A stretch of DNA of 64,000 bases from a virus. Position numbers and translations under genes: made by a program. The stretch covers positions 24,134-88,133 of the IMG/VR virus record IMGVR_UViG_3300017963_000020. The stretch is one strand, 5' to 3'. Below, piece after piece: positions 17,772 to 25,799 of the stretch; positions within the stretch are counted from its first letter, which is position 1; the number at the start of each line of letters is the position of its first letter. The notes beneath the pieces are model-generated. The model saw only the letters and a list, made by a program, of their open reading frames with translations. It was not told the DNA's origin and ran no database searches.

Positions 17772-20700
17772 GACTTATCCTCCATCAGCTCGCCGATCTT
17801 TTTTGTTATGTCAAAAACCTTGTCCTTTTCCGCATAGCACAAGATCCGATTCGTTCCCATGACTCTACCATTGACAAATAGAATGTTGAACGGTTTAAGT
17901 ATCGGCAGGAATTTCTCCTTCGCGCCTTTGTCGAAGTAGATGAACATATCGCCACGATGGTCCTGGAGCTTTACTACCATCGCGGACTTCCCTGACATTT
18001 TGATTTCTACGTTCAATATGATTCCAGATACATTGACACGTTCCCATCTATCGAATTTCTGTAGCTGTTGAGATGAGACGCAGTACCTTCCAAGCAAATA
18101 TTCCTTCACAGGTTCAAAGAAGAACGGATGCAGAAGTATGAAACCGAATGCGTCTACCGAATCCTCTACGAATGTTTTCTTCAGGGTAAATACTTGATCC
18201 TTCCGCACACTATTGAACGTTCGCTTGATGGTATTGCGGTCTGCGAAACAATCAAAGCATCCTGCCTGAATGAGTGCGACGACCTTGCCCTTGTGGACCT
18301 TCCCGCTGACCTTGTTCATGAAATCATTAAAAGAACTGAATGGCTGTTTCGACACGATCTCTTCGGCCGTCGGCCCCTTGATGCCTTTGATTTTGGATAG
18401 GCCGAAACGAATGCCCTTCTTTTCAATGCCGAACCCGATGCCCGACCTATTGATGTCCGGCCCGAATATCTTTAGTCCATACTGTCTTGCCTCGTTGATG
18501 TATCTATAAAGCTTATTCTTCTCAGATCCATGCTTCCTATCCTTTATCGTTCCTGTCGCTGTGTTAGAAAGGAGCGACACGAAGAATGGACCGGGATGAT
18601 AGTTCTTCAAGAATAGAACCTGAAAGAATAGGTAAGCATACGAAACGGCATGACTCTTATTGAACGAGTACTGTGTAAATTCGCCAATGATATCCCAAAG
18701 CCTTTTCGCATCGTCGCGCCCGATACGTTCGGCGCATCTCTTCATGAACTCCTTCCTGAACTTCTTTGCCTTCCTTTTGCTGAATATTTTCTTTGCAGCT
18801 AGCTTCCTGATATTGTCTGCTTCTACCAGCGAATACCCTGCTATCTTGTGCAACAGACGCATCACCTGTTCCTGATACACAAGAACGCCCCTTGTTTCTT
18901 TCAATGCCTTTTCAATCTCGTCGTTCTCTATTCCCATTCCTTCATGATTATGGAACCGCTCTACTGCTCCACTCGCCAAAGGACCAGGACGGTTGATAGC
19001 ATTCAAGGCAGCTATTTCGTAGAAGGTTCTTGGCTTAACCTTGCGAAGTAGCTTAGTCGCCGAATCAGTTTCAAACTGGAATCCGCCCGTCGTATTGCCC
19101 TTTCGAGCCTGATTCAGCAGCTTCTCGTCTGTCAAGTCAAGATCCCAGATCGATTCAGTATGGTCTTCGCCCTCGTGTTCCTTGACCAAATCCAAAGCAT
19201 CGCTGATAATGGAACAAGTATTCAGGCCAAGGATATCAAATTTAATAAGCCCAATCTCTGTCAGCTCCCTGCCTTTGAACCCTTCTGAATATGCAGATAC
19301 GATATCGCCTTTGACACGCTGAAGCGGAGCAAACTTATAGACAGGCTTCGGGGCAATGATTAAACCGCAAGGATGCACTCCTGCATTCCTAATCATTGTC
19401 GCGACTCGTCTTGCTACCCTGATCTCCTTCTTATGTTCATCCCAGAAATCTAATAGCAATCCAGACAGGTCTTTCCGTGCATCCTTCAACGAGCCAGTCC
19501 TATAGACTGCCGATGCGATTTCATTTATTGGTCGCTGAGGAAGCTTGAATACCCTACCGACATCCTTGAGAGCACCGACCTGACCGAACGTGCCGAAAGA
19601 AATAACCCGAGCGACTTTATTGTGTCCATACTTGTCTGCGATATAGGCCAAGACCCTGTCCCGTTTGTTTGCATCAAAGTCAAGGTCAATATCCGGCATA
19701 TCTACTCGGCTCTCGTTCAGGAATCGCTCGAAGATCAATCCATGTTTGATGGGATCGATTTTCGTAATCCCCAAAACAAAAGAAGCCAGAGACCCGGCGA
19801 CCGAGCCTCTGGCTGGACCGACAAAGATGTCGTTCTGTCTACACCATGACACGAGGTCCTTGACGATTAGGAAATAGTCGTGGAACCCGAGCTTGGATAT
19901 AATCTTCAGTTCCTTTTTCAATCTCCGCTCGTATATTGGCGTCTTCTTATAGAAATGGAACTGTTTGAATTCATGCTTGACCATCCGCTTGAATTCTGAA
20001 TGGGACATTCCCATATCAGGCAAGTGAAATGAACCTGTCGGTATTTCAAGGTCGCATTTATCAGACACTTCCTTCGTTGATCTAATTAGACGTTTGAATT
20101 CTGCCTTCGTATAATTAAATCCGAACTCGCTCGCTTTCTGCCAGAGCTCTTTCCCAGTCATTAAATACAGAGACCGAGCCTTATATGCGACCTCCTTCAA
20201 GCGATCGACATTCTTCTTGTCCCTTACGAGTAGGACGAAGTCTTGTATTTGTATATCCTCAGGATGAACATAGTGTGCATCCAGGGTCGGCAATACTTTC
20301 ACGCCGACCTCTTCTGCTACAGATACGAGCATAGCGTTGACGGGCTTCTGTCCTGCTATTTCGTTGAACTGGATTTCAATATAGAAATCATTTCCGAATC
20401 TATCCTTCCATTTTTCGGCCTCGTGTCTAGCTTGTTTTCGGCCTCGTGTCTTTGCAATGATTCCTCCCATGCAAGCCGAAGACACTATGAGGCCTTCTCC
20501 ATGCTCGAATATCTTCTCTGTCGTCGTCCTTGGCCTATAATAAAATCCATTGACATAGGCTTCAGACACGATCTTTAGCAGGTTCAGATATCCTTTGTAA
20601 TTCTTGGCGAGAAGGACGACGTGCCGATATTGTTCCTTCCTGCTCTTTGAATCGTCAACGTATGCTTCAACGCCGACGATAGGGTTGATTCCTGCCCTCT

Positions 20701-20860
20701 TGCACTCAAGATAGAATTCAAGCGATCCTGCGAGCGTACCGTGGTCCGTGATCGCAAGGGAAGGCATATCAAGGTCGGCAGCTCTCTTGACCAGAGGCTT
20801 GATCTGAGCGCAACCATCCAGGAGTGAGTAGTGAGTATGTTGATGCAGATTCACGAACAT
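17747..20860 (-). CDS. dnaE: DNA polymerase III alpha subunit (DnaE type)
   Basis: 1037 residues, a bacterial C-family replicative polymerase. An N-terminal PHP domain (HQHTHYSLLDG, then TDHG) is followed by the palm with GPARGSVAGS and the catalytic PDIDLDFD (about 395-402), fingers, a helix-hairpin-helix (GLSKIKGIKGPTAEEI) and a C-terminal OB domain. It is slightly shorter than E. coli DnaE (1160). It copies the phage genome with the phage clamp. No separate proofreading exonuclease is seen in the window; the PHP domain may proofread. Confidence 0.97.
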   Translation of the reverse strand: MFVNLHQHTHYSLLDGCAQIKPLVKRAADLDMPSLAITDHGTLAGSLEFYLECKRAGINPIVGVEAYVDDSKSRKEQYRHVVLLAKNYKGYLNLLKIVSEAYVNGFYYRPRTTTEKIFEHGEGLIVSSACMGGIIAKTRGRKQARHEAEKWKDRFGNDFYIEIQFNEIAGQKPVNAMLVSVAEEVGVKVLPTLDAHYVHPEDIQIQDFVLLVRDKKNVDRLKEVAYKARSLYLMTGKELWQKASEFGFNYTKAEFKRLIRSTKEVSDKCDLEIPTGSFHLPDMGMSHSEFKRMVKHEFKQFHFYKKTPIYERRLKKELKIISKLGFHDYFLIVKDLVSWCRQNDIFVGPARGSVAGSLASFVLGITKIDPIKHGLIFERFLNESRVDMPDIDLDFDANKRDRVLAYIADKYGHNKVARVISFGTFGQVGALKDVGRVFKLPQRPINEIASAVYRTGSLKDARKDLSGLLLDFWDEHKKEIRVARRVATMIRNAGVHPCGLIIAPKPVYKFAPLQRVKGDIVSAYSEGFKGRELTEIGLIKFDILGLNTCSIISDALDLVKEHEGEDHTESIWDLDLTDEKLLNQARKGNTTGGFQFETDSATKLLRKVKPRTFYEIAALNAINRPGPLASGAVERFHNHEGMGIENDEIEKALKETRGVLVYQEQVMRLLHKIAGYSLVEADNIRKLAAKKIFSKRKAKKFRKEFMKRCAERIGRDDAKRLWDIIGEFTQYSFNKSHAVSYAYLFFQVLFLKNYHPGPFFVSLLSNTATGTIKDRKHGSEKNKLYRYINEARQYGLKIFGPDINRSGIGFGIEKKGIRFGLSKIKGIKGPTAEEIVSKQPFSSFNDFMNKVSGKVHKGKVVALIQAGCFDCFADRNTIKRTFNSVRKDQVFTLKKTFVEDSVDAFGFILLHPFFFEPVKEYLLGRYCVSSQQLQKFDRWERVNVSGIILNVEIKMSGKSAMVVKLQDHRGDMFIYFDKGAKEKFLPILKPFNILFVNGRVMGTNRILCYAEKDKVFDITKKIGELMEDKSCRRRGLI

Positions 20861-20863
20861 AAT

Positions 20864-21055
20864 TTATTCCTTGATCAACCCTCGCTTCGCGAATGCTCCG
20901 CGAACTCTGGGCAGCTTTTCAACGGGGACTGCGACGATATAGCAATAGTCGTCGAACGTGTCGTGGATTATAGCTTTGGAAATGATGCAGTCCAGAGGGA
21001 TGAGTATATACGTTTCCGGATCGATGATGAATACTTCTGTCCAAGCCAATTCCAT
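20864..21055 (-). CDS. small hypothetical protein before dnaE
   Basis: 63 residues, mixed strands, no motif. It ends four bases before the dnaE start, and its start follows a GGAGG-like purine stretch. It is probably the first gene of the polymerase unit. Function unknown. Confidence 0.55.
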   Translation of the reverse strand: MELAWTEVFIIDPETYILIPLDCIISKAIIHDTFDDYCYIVAVPVEKLPRVRGAFAKRGLIKE

Positions 21056-21070
21056 CCTCCGCCTCCTTCC

Positions 21071-21553
21071 TTACAGAAGCCTTCTGGGTTTCTTCTTGCC
21101 TTTATCCTTATTCTTTTTCTTCTTGCCTTTATAGACAGCTTTGCCCGTCTTGAAATCGAAGTCTTTGTAGTTCTGTTCGTAGAACTGCAAAGTAAATCCA
21201 GCCTCTATCGCAGCTCTACGATCATGCGATAGGGAATAGAAGTATGACGACCGAACTTTGCCCTTCCTTGATATCTTCTGCTTCGGCTCCTTCACCAATC
21301 TCTGGACGATCGGTATTATATTTCCGACGCTCATGCTTTCCCCTGCGACTAACGTCTCCATCCGCTTCCCACCGAGCGCGACGAATAGGTTGAACCGACA
21401 CCGATTGCACAAGAGCCAGTGAAAGCGATACGTCTCGCTAACGAATTCAATCCGCCAGAGTATCCTCCCGGCCTTCTTGCCGTATGAACAGAGAACACAA
21501 TGAAGGTTCTCGTCTCCCTTGCTGATTGCCTCCTTTGTTATTTCAATCGGCAT
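21071..21553 (-). CDS. zinc-ribbon protein with Lys-rich tail
   Basis: 160 residues. Two CxxC pairs about 27 residues apart (CVLC, CNRC) form a likely zinc ribbon near the N-terminus; the C-terminus is a Lys-rich tail (KKKKNKDKGKKK). The ATG at 21553 has GGGAGAGCG in front; the longer open frame upstream overlaps the neighbour and is not supported. It may be nucleic-acid binding by composition. Family unknown. Confidence 0.65.
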   Translation of the reverse strand: MPIEITKEAISKGDENLHCVLCSYGKKAGRILWRIEFVSETYRFHWLLCNRCRFNLFVALGGKRMETLVAGESMSVGNIIPIVQRLVKEPKQKISRKGKVRSSYFYSLSHDRRAAIEAGFTLQFYEQNYKDFDFKTGKAVYKGKKKKNKDKGKKKPRRLL

Positions 21554-21824
21554 CACGCTCTCCCTTCTTTGCGAGGAAGGATGCGAACGCCTTTGAATTG
21601 AAGGCGAACGAATATCCATCCAATGTCGCGATCTCGAACCAGAGCGGAGGCGAGAGTCGTTTGTCATAGACCGCTCTTGCGATCCTGAGATACTTGCCGA
21701 GATAGCAACCGACGAGGTCCTGTCCGATCTTCTTGGCTTGCCGTTTATTCCCCTTCATCTTTTTCCATTTTGCTTTCGCTTTCTTGAAATCCTCAAGCGT
21801 CAGCGTCCTTCCTTGCTTCGCCAT
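21543..21824 (-). CDS. small basic hypothetical protein
   Basis: 93 residues, Lys-rich N-terminal half and a more hydrophobic C-terminal half. The start is set by the leader GATATTGAAAGG and the ATG at 21824. The leader itself lies inside the 3' end of the upstream gene. No family is recognised. Confidence 0.65.
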   Translation of the reverse strand: MAKQGRTLTLEDFKKAKAKWKKMKGNKRQAKKIGQDLVGCYLGKYLRIARAVYDKRLSPPLWFEIATLDGYSFAFNSKAFASFLAKKGERDAD

Positions 21825-22050
21825 TGTTCTTCCTTTCAATATCGGCCGAATGTATTTTCCTGGCGATCAGTTTGATTGCCTCCTCTTCATCTTGGTTCTT
21901 GATCACGTCAATGATCTCGTTCAAGTCCTCCAGATAAATGTAATGACGATGCTTTGGCTGTTCGCCTCTCGCAATGATGTCCACTTCGTCCAGGGATATC
22001 CGCTTGAAGATGTTCGGATATTCCCGAACCAGATCGATCGAGCTAGCCAT
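21793..22050 (-). CDS. small hypothetical protein
   Basis: 85 residues, acidic centre and helical pattern. The ATG at 22050 follows GGAGGCGAGCG and overlaps the sigma-like gene by eight bases. Its last 30 bases carry the leader of the next gene. No family is recognised. Confidence 0.6.
   Translation of the reverse strand: MASSIDLVREYPNIFKRISLDEVDIIARGEQPKHRHYIYLEDLNEIIDVIKNQDEEEAIKLIARKIHSADIERKNNGEARKDADA
21825..21847 (-). promoter_or_regulatory. leader, CCGATATTGAAAGG type
   Basis: Family member (see 28316) reading CCGATATTGAAAGG, unusual in lying entirely inside the coding 3' end of the upstream gene. Confidence 0.55.
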
Positions 22051-22675
22051 CGCTCGCCTCCTTTTCGACAAGCATTTTCAGAAAGGAATAGATGGATCGG
22101 GACTTCCTATACAGGCTCATAGCTGAGATTCCCATTTCTTTTGCAAGATGTTTCAGAGGCGAGTTCGGGTCCCGATACATTTTCCAGTAGATGCTCCACG
22201 ATTCCTTCGTCAACCGTTCCTTGAACAGGTCAAGGAAATCCCCGACAAGGATTTCATTGAAGATGTCCTGCCCTCCGGGAATCTCGTCCAGTCCTACGGT
22301 ATTCAACACTTCCCATTCCGTGAACGTGATGACAGGGATTCCAGCAGGGTCGCTCACCTTCCGCATTATTTCCTTGACCATCGTACGGAACTTATTCGTT
22401 ACAGCAATCCGGACGAGCGTCTTGAAGCCCGATACTTCGGGGTCGTATGCTGGGATGACCTTCATTGAGACATGGATGTAGGCATCCTGCATCAGGTCTT
22501 CTATGGTTCGGTCATGGAATAGATGCGCGAACCTATTCGCCACGAACCGAACCGTTGGATAGATTTCGTGGTAGATACGGGCGAAGGTTCTTTGCTTCCC
22601 CCGTTCCTGGTAGCGAAGGACAGCTCTATCCAGAGCAGTCGTCTTCCGCCTCCCCTTCTTCTTCTTTTCAGCCAT
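22043..22675 (-). CDS. sigma-70-like factor (T4 gp55-like)
   Basis: 210 residues. The segment from about 45 to 95 (DLMQDAYIHV ... FKTLVRIAVTNK) matches sigma region 2 in layout, and the C-terminal about 50 residues contain a helix-turn-helix (HLAKEMGISAMSLYRKSR) like region 4. The basic Lys-rich N-terminus follows a GGAGGAGTG ribosome site. It probably redirects host RNA polymerase to phage promoters, possibly TATAAATA late elements with help from the sliding clamp. The family call is good; the class of promoters is inference. Confidence 0.8.
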   Translation of the reverse strand: MAEKKKKGRRKTTALDRAVLRYQERGKQRTFARIYHEIYPTVRFVANRFAHLFHDRTIEDLMQDAYIHVSMKVIPAYDPEVSGFKTLVRIAVTNKFRTMVKEIMRKVSDPAGIPVITFTEWEVLNTVGLDEIPGGQDIFNEILVGDFLDLFKERLTKESWSIYWKMYRDPNSPLKHLAKEMGISAMSLYRKSRSIYSFLKMLVEKEASDG

Positions 22676-22679
22676 CGGT

Positions 22680-23309
22680 TCACTCCTCCCATCCGAAAAT
22701 ATAGTCATCACGGAATCTGATTCCGTAGTAAGCAAAGAAGGCAGCTACTTTCTTTCTTCTCCGATTTAGATATCGCCGATAATGCTTGGACGATTTCTCA
22801 TTCGGTGTTAGCCTCGCCCTCTTGCTTCTTTTCTTGTAGAACCTATCGCAGACGCGACAGTCCTGTATATGTTCTGAATATGTTTTGATCTTTGGAACCT
22901 TCAGGCAGGGTATTTTTCCACTCTTACCCTTTCTGACTGCCTTTATCCTTGAATCATGCTTCTTGAGTATTTGGTTTGTCCTGTATAGACGACAAGCTGG
23001 CCTATCAAGGAATAGGTTGATGCAAGTATCGAGGTCGCCGAAGAACTTGCATGACCAGCATCTGTAGATCGCCTCCGGTCCTTTACGCTCATACGACTTG
23101 CCCTTCTTCTTCGTTCCTTCTTTAGCTGCATCGTGACGGGCGAAGACAAGGGATATGGTCGCTGTGAGCCTGAGGCAATCGCGCTCCATCTCTTCAACGA
23201 TTCTTTTGGCCGTCGTTAAAGACCTGGAGTTCCCATGCGATAGGAGGAGTTCTACTGTGTATGCTTGAGCGGATAGGCGAGTCGCCTTTTGAAATATGTT
23301 CCGCTTCAT
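22680..23309 (-). CDS. Cys-rich basic hypothetical protein
   Basis: 209 residues, strongly basic. A Cys cluster (CWSC near 95, single Cys at about 108 and 119, then C..CRVC around 150-165) could bind one or two zinc ions or an Fe-S cluster. The C-terminus is Arg/Lys-rich and then aromatic. It starts after GAGAGGACGAC and lies directly before the sigma-like gene. Family unknown; DNA or RNA binding would fit the composition. Confidence 0.6.
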   Translation of the reverse strand: MKRNIFQKATRLSAQAYTVELLLSHGNSRSLTTAKRIVEEMERDCLRLTATISLVFARHDAAKEGTKKKGKSYERKGPEAIYRCWSCKFFGDLDTCINLFLDRPACRLYRTNQILKKHDSRIKAVRKGKSGKIPCLKVPKIKTYSEHIQDCRVCDRFYKKRSKRARLTPNEKSSKHYRRYLNRRRKKVAAFFAYYGIRFRDDYIFGWEE

Positions 23310-23326
23310 GTCGTCCTCTCTATATT

Positions 23327-23680
23327 CTATTTGTCGTCTTTCAGTTCCTCATCATATTGCGCTCGCCCCTTTGTTATCTCGATGTTCAGCTGCATGGCGA
23401 TCGGCGCGATCGGATATTTCTTGCGGAACTTTTTCCAGACCTTGAGCTGCTCGATATAGTACCATCCATTCCAGTAGGCCAGTCCAGCAGCTTCCCCTTT
23501 CTTCATGACTGCATCCGGGTCGTAGAAATCCCTGCCCTTCTTTCTCTTCGATGGTATGACGACATGATTGGTATAGATGAAATGAGCTTGCTTCAGGTTC
23601 TTTGCCTTGATCATTGCAGCTGTCGTTCCCTGCAATGATGGCGCAAGGCAGAAGAACGTCTTTAATTTCTCTTCGGACAT
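23327..23680 (-). CDS. small hypothetical protein
   Basis: 117 residues with an aromatic centre (YWNGWYYIEQL) and basic patches. The ATG at 23680 follows TTGAAAGGTCATACC; the TTG is part of the ribosome site. No family is recognised. Confidence 0.6.
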   Translation of the reverse strand: MSEEKLKTFFCLAPSLQGTTAAMIKAKNLKQAHFIYTNHVVIPSKRKKGRDFYDPDAVMKKGEAAGLAYWNGWYYIEQLKVWKKFRKKYPIAPIAMQLNIEITKGRAQYDEELKDDK

Positions 23681-23702
23681 GGTATGACCTTTCAATATGA
23701 GC
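23681..23702 (-). promoter_or_regulatory. leader, CTCATATTGAAAGG type
   Basis: Family member (see 28316) reading CTCATATTGAAAGG before the gene at 23327-23680. Confidence 0.6.
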
Positions 23703-23707
23703 CTTCG

Positions 23708-23854
23708 TTAATTCCTGGAGCACTCCGGGCAATCCGTTTCGTCGCATCCGCAGATTCCCATCTCCCTCGGGCAATCATCCCAGTCATCCTCCTCCACGAG
23801 CTTGACGGCCTCTGCTCTGCTGATCCTGGGGGAACCATTTCTCGAATCGGTGTA
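23708..23854 (-). pseudogene. small acidic Cys-rich ORF needing a +1 shift
   Basis: An ATG at 23854 is well placed after AAGGAGCCAGAA, but its frame closes after 25 codons. A second frame continues as an acidic segment ending in CGCDETDCPECSRN with a four-Cys pattern like its neighbours. Removing one C from the CCCCC run (or a +1 shift at CCC CAG) joins them into a 50-residue protein. It may be a recoded gene, a decayed gene or a sequence error. Confidence 0.4.
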
Positions 23855-23892
23855 CGACCATTTCTGGCTCCTTGAAATATGAATGGAATATA

Positions 23893-23950
23893 TTCCCGTC
23901 GCTCTGCTCCGAACCCTGCTAATGAAGAGCCCGGAGCGGAGCGACGGGAA
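23893..23950 (-). terminator. long perfect hairpin (19-bp arms)
   Basis: Arms 23893-23911 and 23932-23950 pair with one G-U in 19, loop 20 bases. It follows the Lys/Glu-rich gene and precedes a leader. No long U-run follows on the minus strand (TATATT), so it may be a terminator, a processing site or an RNA stabiliser. Confidence 0.55.
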
Positions 23951-24028
23951 GTCGCTCCGCATGGGTCGGATCGCCAGCTGGTATCTGGGCGAACCCGATG
24001 AGAGGGTTTGAATTGGCCGGAAGGACGA

Positions 24029-24592
24029 TTAGAAATCGTCGTCGTCGTCTTCCTCCTCCTCCTCCTCTTCGTCGTCGTCGTCGCCGTCCTCGTCTTCGTC
24101 TTCCTCCTCCTCGAATTCGTCCTCGTCCTCCTCCTCGTCCTCCTCGTCTTCGTCCTCGTCCTTGGCCTTCTTCTTCTTGCCCTTCCCCTTGCCCTTCTTC
24201 TTGTCGTCCTTCTTGCCCTTCTTGCCCTTCTTGCCCTTCTTGGACTTCTTCTTGGACTTCTCCTCCTCCTCTTCCTCCTCCTCTTCCTCGTCGTCCTCGA
24301 ATTCGTCTTCCTCGGGCTCTTCCTCGCGGGACTTCTTGCCCTTCTTGCCCTTCTTGGACTTCTTCTTCTTGCGTCCCTTGCCGGATTCCTCGCGGAGCTC
24401 CTTGACCTTCTGGTCGATCTCCTGTTTCAAGGCGTGGACCGCCTTCTTGAGCTCCAGGAGCACGTTCTTGAGCGTCCGGCCGACCTTCAGCTTGCCCTCC
24501 AGGATCTCGGGGATTTCGCCCTCGACGTAGACCGCCGTGTTCTTGATCCGCTCCGCCGCCTTGATCATGGTGTTTTTCTTTTCCTTACCCAT
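24029..24592 (-). CDS. Lys/Glu low-complexity histone-like protein
   Basis: 187 residues. The first about 70 residues are a regular helix-rich domain; the rest alternates SKKGKKGKK-type blocks with Glu/Asp runs and ends in about 40 acidic residues. The basic blocks resemble bacterial histone-H1-like tails and the acidic ones nucleoplasmin-like tails. It could coat DNA or RNA or disturb the host nucleoid; no family is firmly recognised. The start follows a GGAGATCC-like site. The repeats are partly DNA-level triplets. Confidence 0.65.
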   Translation of the reverse strand: MGKEKKNTMIKAAERIKNTAVYVEGEIPEILEGKLKVGRTLKNVLLELKKAVHALKQEIDQKVKELREESGKGRKKKKSKKGKKGKKSREEEPEEDEFEDDEEEEEEEEEEKSKKKSKKGKKGKKGKKDDKKKGKGKGKKKKAKDEDEDEEDEEEDEDEFEEEEDEDEDGDDDDEEEEEEEDDDDDF

Positions 24593-24667
24593 CGTCTGGA
24601 TCTCCTCAATTAAGGGTTGAAAGAATTGGGTTTGAATGTTCCTGAAGATTCCGCGTCGTGAAGGGGT

Positions 24668-25048
24668 CTACTTGCCCTTCTTCTTTTTCTTTTTCTTGCC
24701 GTCGGTGTCCTTGACCTTGCCCTTGCTCTTCTTGGCCTTCTTCTTCTTGGGCGTCTCGTCGTCGGACTCCTTCTTCTTCCGCTTCCGCTTCTTCTTCTTC
24801 GGCTTCTCGTCGGCCTCTTCGTCGTCGCCGTTCTTCGTGGAGCCCGGAACGAGCAGCTCCTGGATGAAGAGGAAGTCCTTTCCGGCCTTCGCCAGCTTGG
24901 TCAGCTCCTTGGTGAAATCCCTGGACAGGACGCCTTCCAGCTCCGACAGCTTGGCGAGTGCCTCGACGAACTTCGTGTTCCCCCGCGTGATCCTGGTGAT
25001 GATCTGCTTTTTCATCTTGCCTTTCTTTTTCTTCTTCTTCCGAGCCAT
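24668..25048 (-). CDS. Lys-rich histone-like small protein
   Basis: 126 residues. A basic start (six consecutive lysines), a central helical domain (about 15-75) and a Lys-rich tail with KKKRKRKKK and KKKKKKKGK blocks. It is very similar in design to the preceding gene at 24029. It is likely a nucleic-acid-binding protein of the same group; family not recognised. Confidence 0.65.
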   Translation of the reverse strand: MARKKKKKKGKMKKQIITRITRGNTKFVEALAKLSELEGVLSRDFTKELTKLAKAGKDFLFIQELLVPGSTKNGDDEEADEKPKKKKRKRKKKESDDETPKKKKAKKSKGKVKDTDGKKKKKKKGK

Positions 25049-25102
25049 CTGGCTGTCTCCTAACAGAGTTTGAAAGAATTGGTTTGAAAATCACCTGCCG
25101 GA

Positions 25103-25429
25103 TTACTCCTTGCCCTTTTTCTTCTTCTTCCCTCCTTTCTTGTTCTTGGGTCCCTTCGTTCCGTGCTCGTGGAAGTAATCCTCCATCCAGGGGATGACGG
25201 TCTTGCGGAACGAACGGCCGATCCACTTCACTTCCTCGTAGGAAAGGCGTCCCAGCTTCGCGGGCTTCCACTCCTCGCTGTCTTCGCTGTTCCGCCTCTG
25301 CCTCACAACCTGGATCTTGACCTCACCGCCGTCGTAGGAATAGGCCATGATCCTGACCCGAGTCAGACCGAATGTTTTCTTGGGGAACTTCTGCAGTAGC
25401 TTGTCCTTCTCTGCTGAGTATCCCGCCAT
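25103..25429 (-). CDS. small protein with Lys-rich tail
   Basis: 108 residues. A globular strand/helix domain (about 1-90) and a KKGGKKKKKGKE tail. The ATG at 25429 follows TTTTGGAGGGTTCAATC. It shares the Lys-tail theme of its two downstream neighbours. Function unknown. Confidence 0.65.
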   Translation of the reverse strand: MAGYSAEKDKLLQKFPKKTFGLTRVRIMAYSYDGGEVKIQVVRQRRNSEDSEEWKPAKLGRLSYEEVKWIGRSFRKTVIPWMEDYFHEHGTKGPKNKKGGKKKKKGKE

Positions 25430-25455
25430 GATTGAACCCTCCAAAATATATCCTT
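25430..25455 (-). promoter_or_regulatory. leader, GGATATATTTTGGAGG type
   Basis: Divergent family member: GGATATATTTTGGAGG directly before the start at 25429. Confidence 0.5.
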
Positions 25456-25470
25456 GACGAAATTGCCTTT

Positions 25471-25716
25471 CTACCATTCGATCCGGACAGGACAGCCCGG
25501 AATCACGTCGGTCATCCAGTTTTGATTTCCGCAGCTATCGCAAGTCATGAGGATGCCCAAGACAGGAGCGTCATTCATGTCGTGCAGAAAGACGTTCCCG
25601 CAAGAGCATTGAACAATCACCAAGAGCGTCCCGAACTTGCGATAGGCGTTGAGCACAGTCCACTTCCCAGGAATCAGTCCTTTGAATGTCCTCGGCATCG
25701 GTCTCGGCTTCGCCAT
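25471..25716 (-). CDS. zinc-ribbon small protein
   Basis: 81 residues with CSCG and CDSCG pairs about 20 residues apart, a typical zinc ribbon. The ATG at 25716 is set by a GGAATGG ribosome site. Its neighbours are the Lys-rich genes downstream and a repeat-rich gene-free segment upstream. Target unknown. Confidence 0.65.
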   Translation of the reverse strand: MAKPRPMPRTFKGLIPGKWTVLNAYRKFGTLLVIVQCSCGNVFLHDMNDAPVLGILMTCDSCGNQNWMTDVIPGCPVRIEW

Positions 25717-25750
25717 CGGTATCCATTCCAATATGGTCGCTGAATATGGT
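25717..25750 (-). promoter_or_regulatory. leader with two CCATATT copies
   Basis: Contains CCATATT twice, 9 bases apart, before the zinc-ribbon gene. The second copy runs into the ribosome site. Confidence 0.5.
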
Positions 25751-25772
25751 CTGGCTTTGCTGGCCTAATAGG

Positions 25773-25797
25773 ACGGGCAGGGGTTTCACCTGCCCGT
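25773..25797 (-). terminator. hairpin of the GGTGAAA family
   Basis: Nine-base-pair stem (25773-25781 with 25789-25797) enclosing a loop that reads TGAAACC on the minus strand. It sits just upstream of a leader. Its core (GCAGGTGAAA...CCTGC) is shared with the hairpins at 27021 and 27679. It may be a terminator or an RNA processing site. Confidence 0.55.
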
Positions 25798-25799
25798 TC

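Noticed and set aside
24008-24613. 201-codon Leu/Val plus-strand ORF resembling a membrane protein
   Set aside because: Complement of the Lys/Glu repeat gene; apparent membrane segments come from CTC/GTC/CTT triplets.
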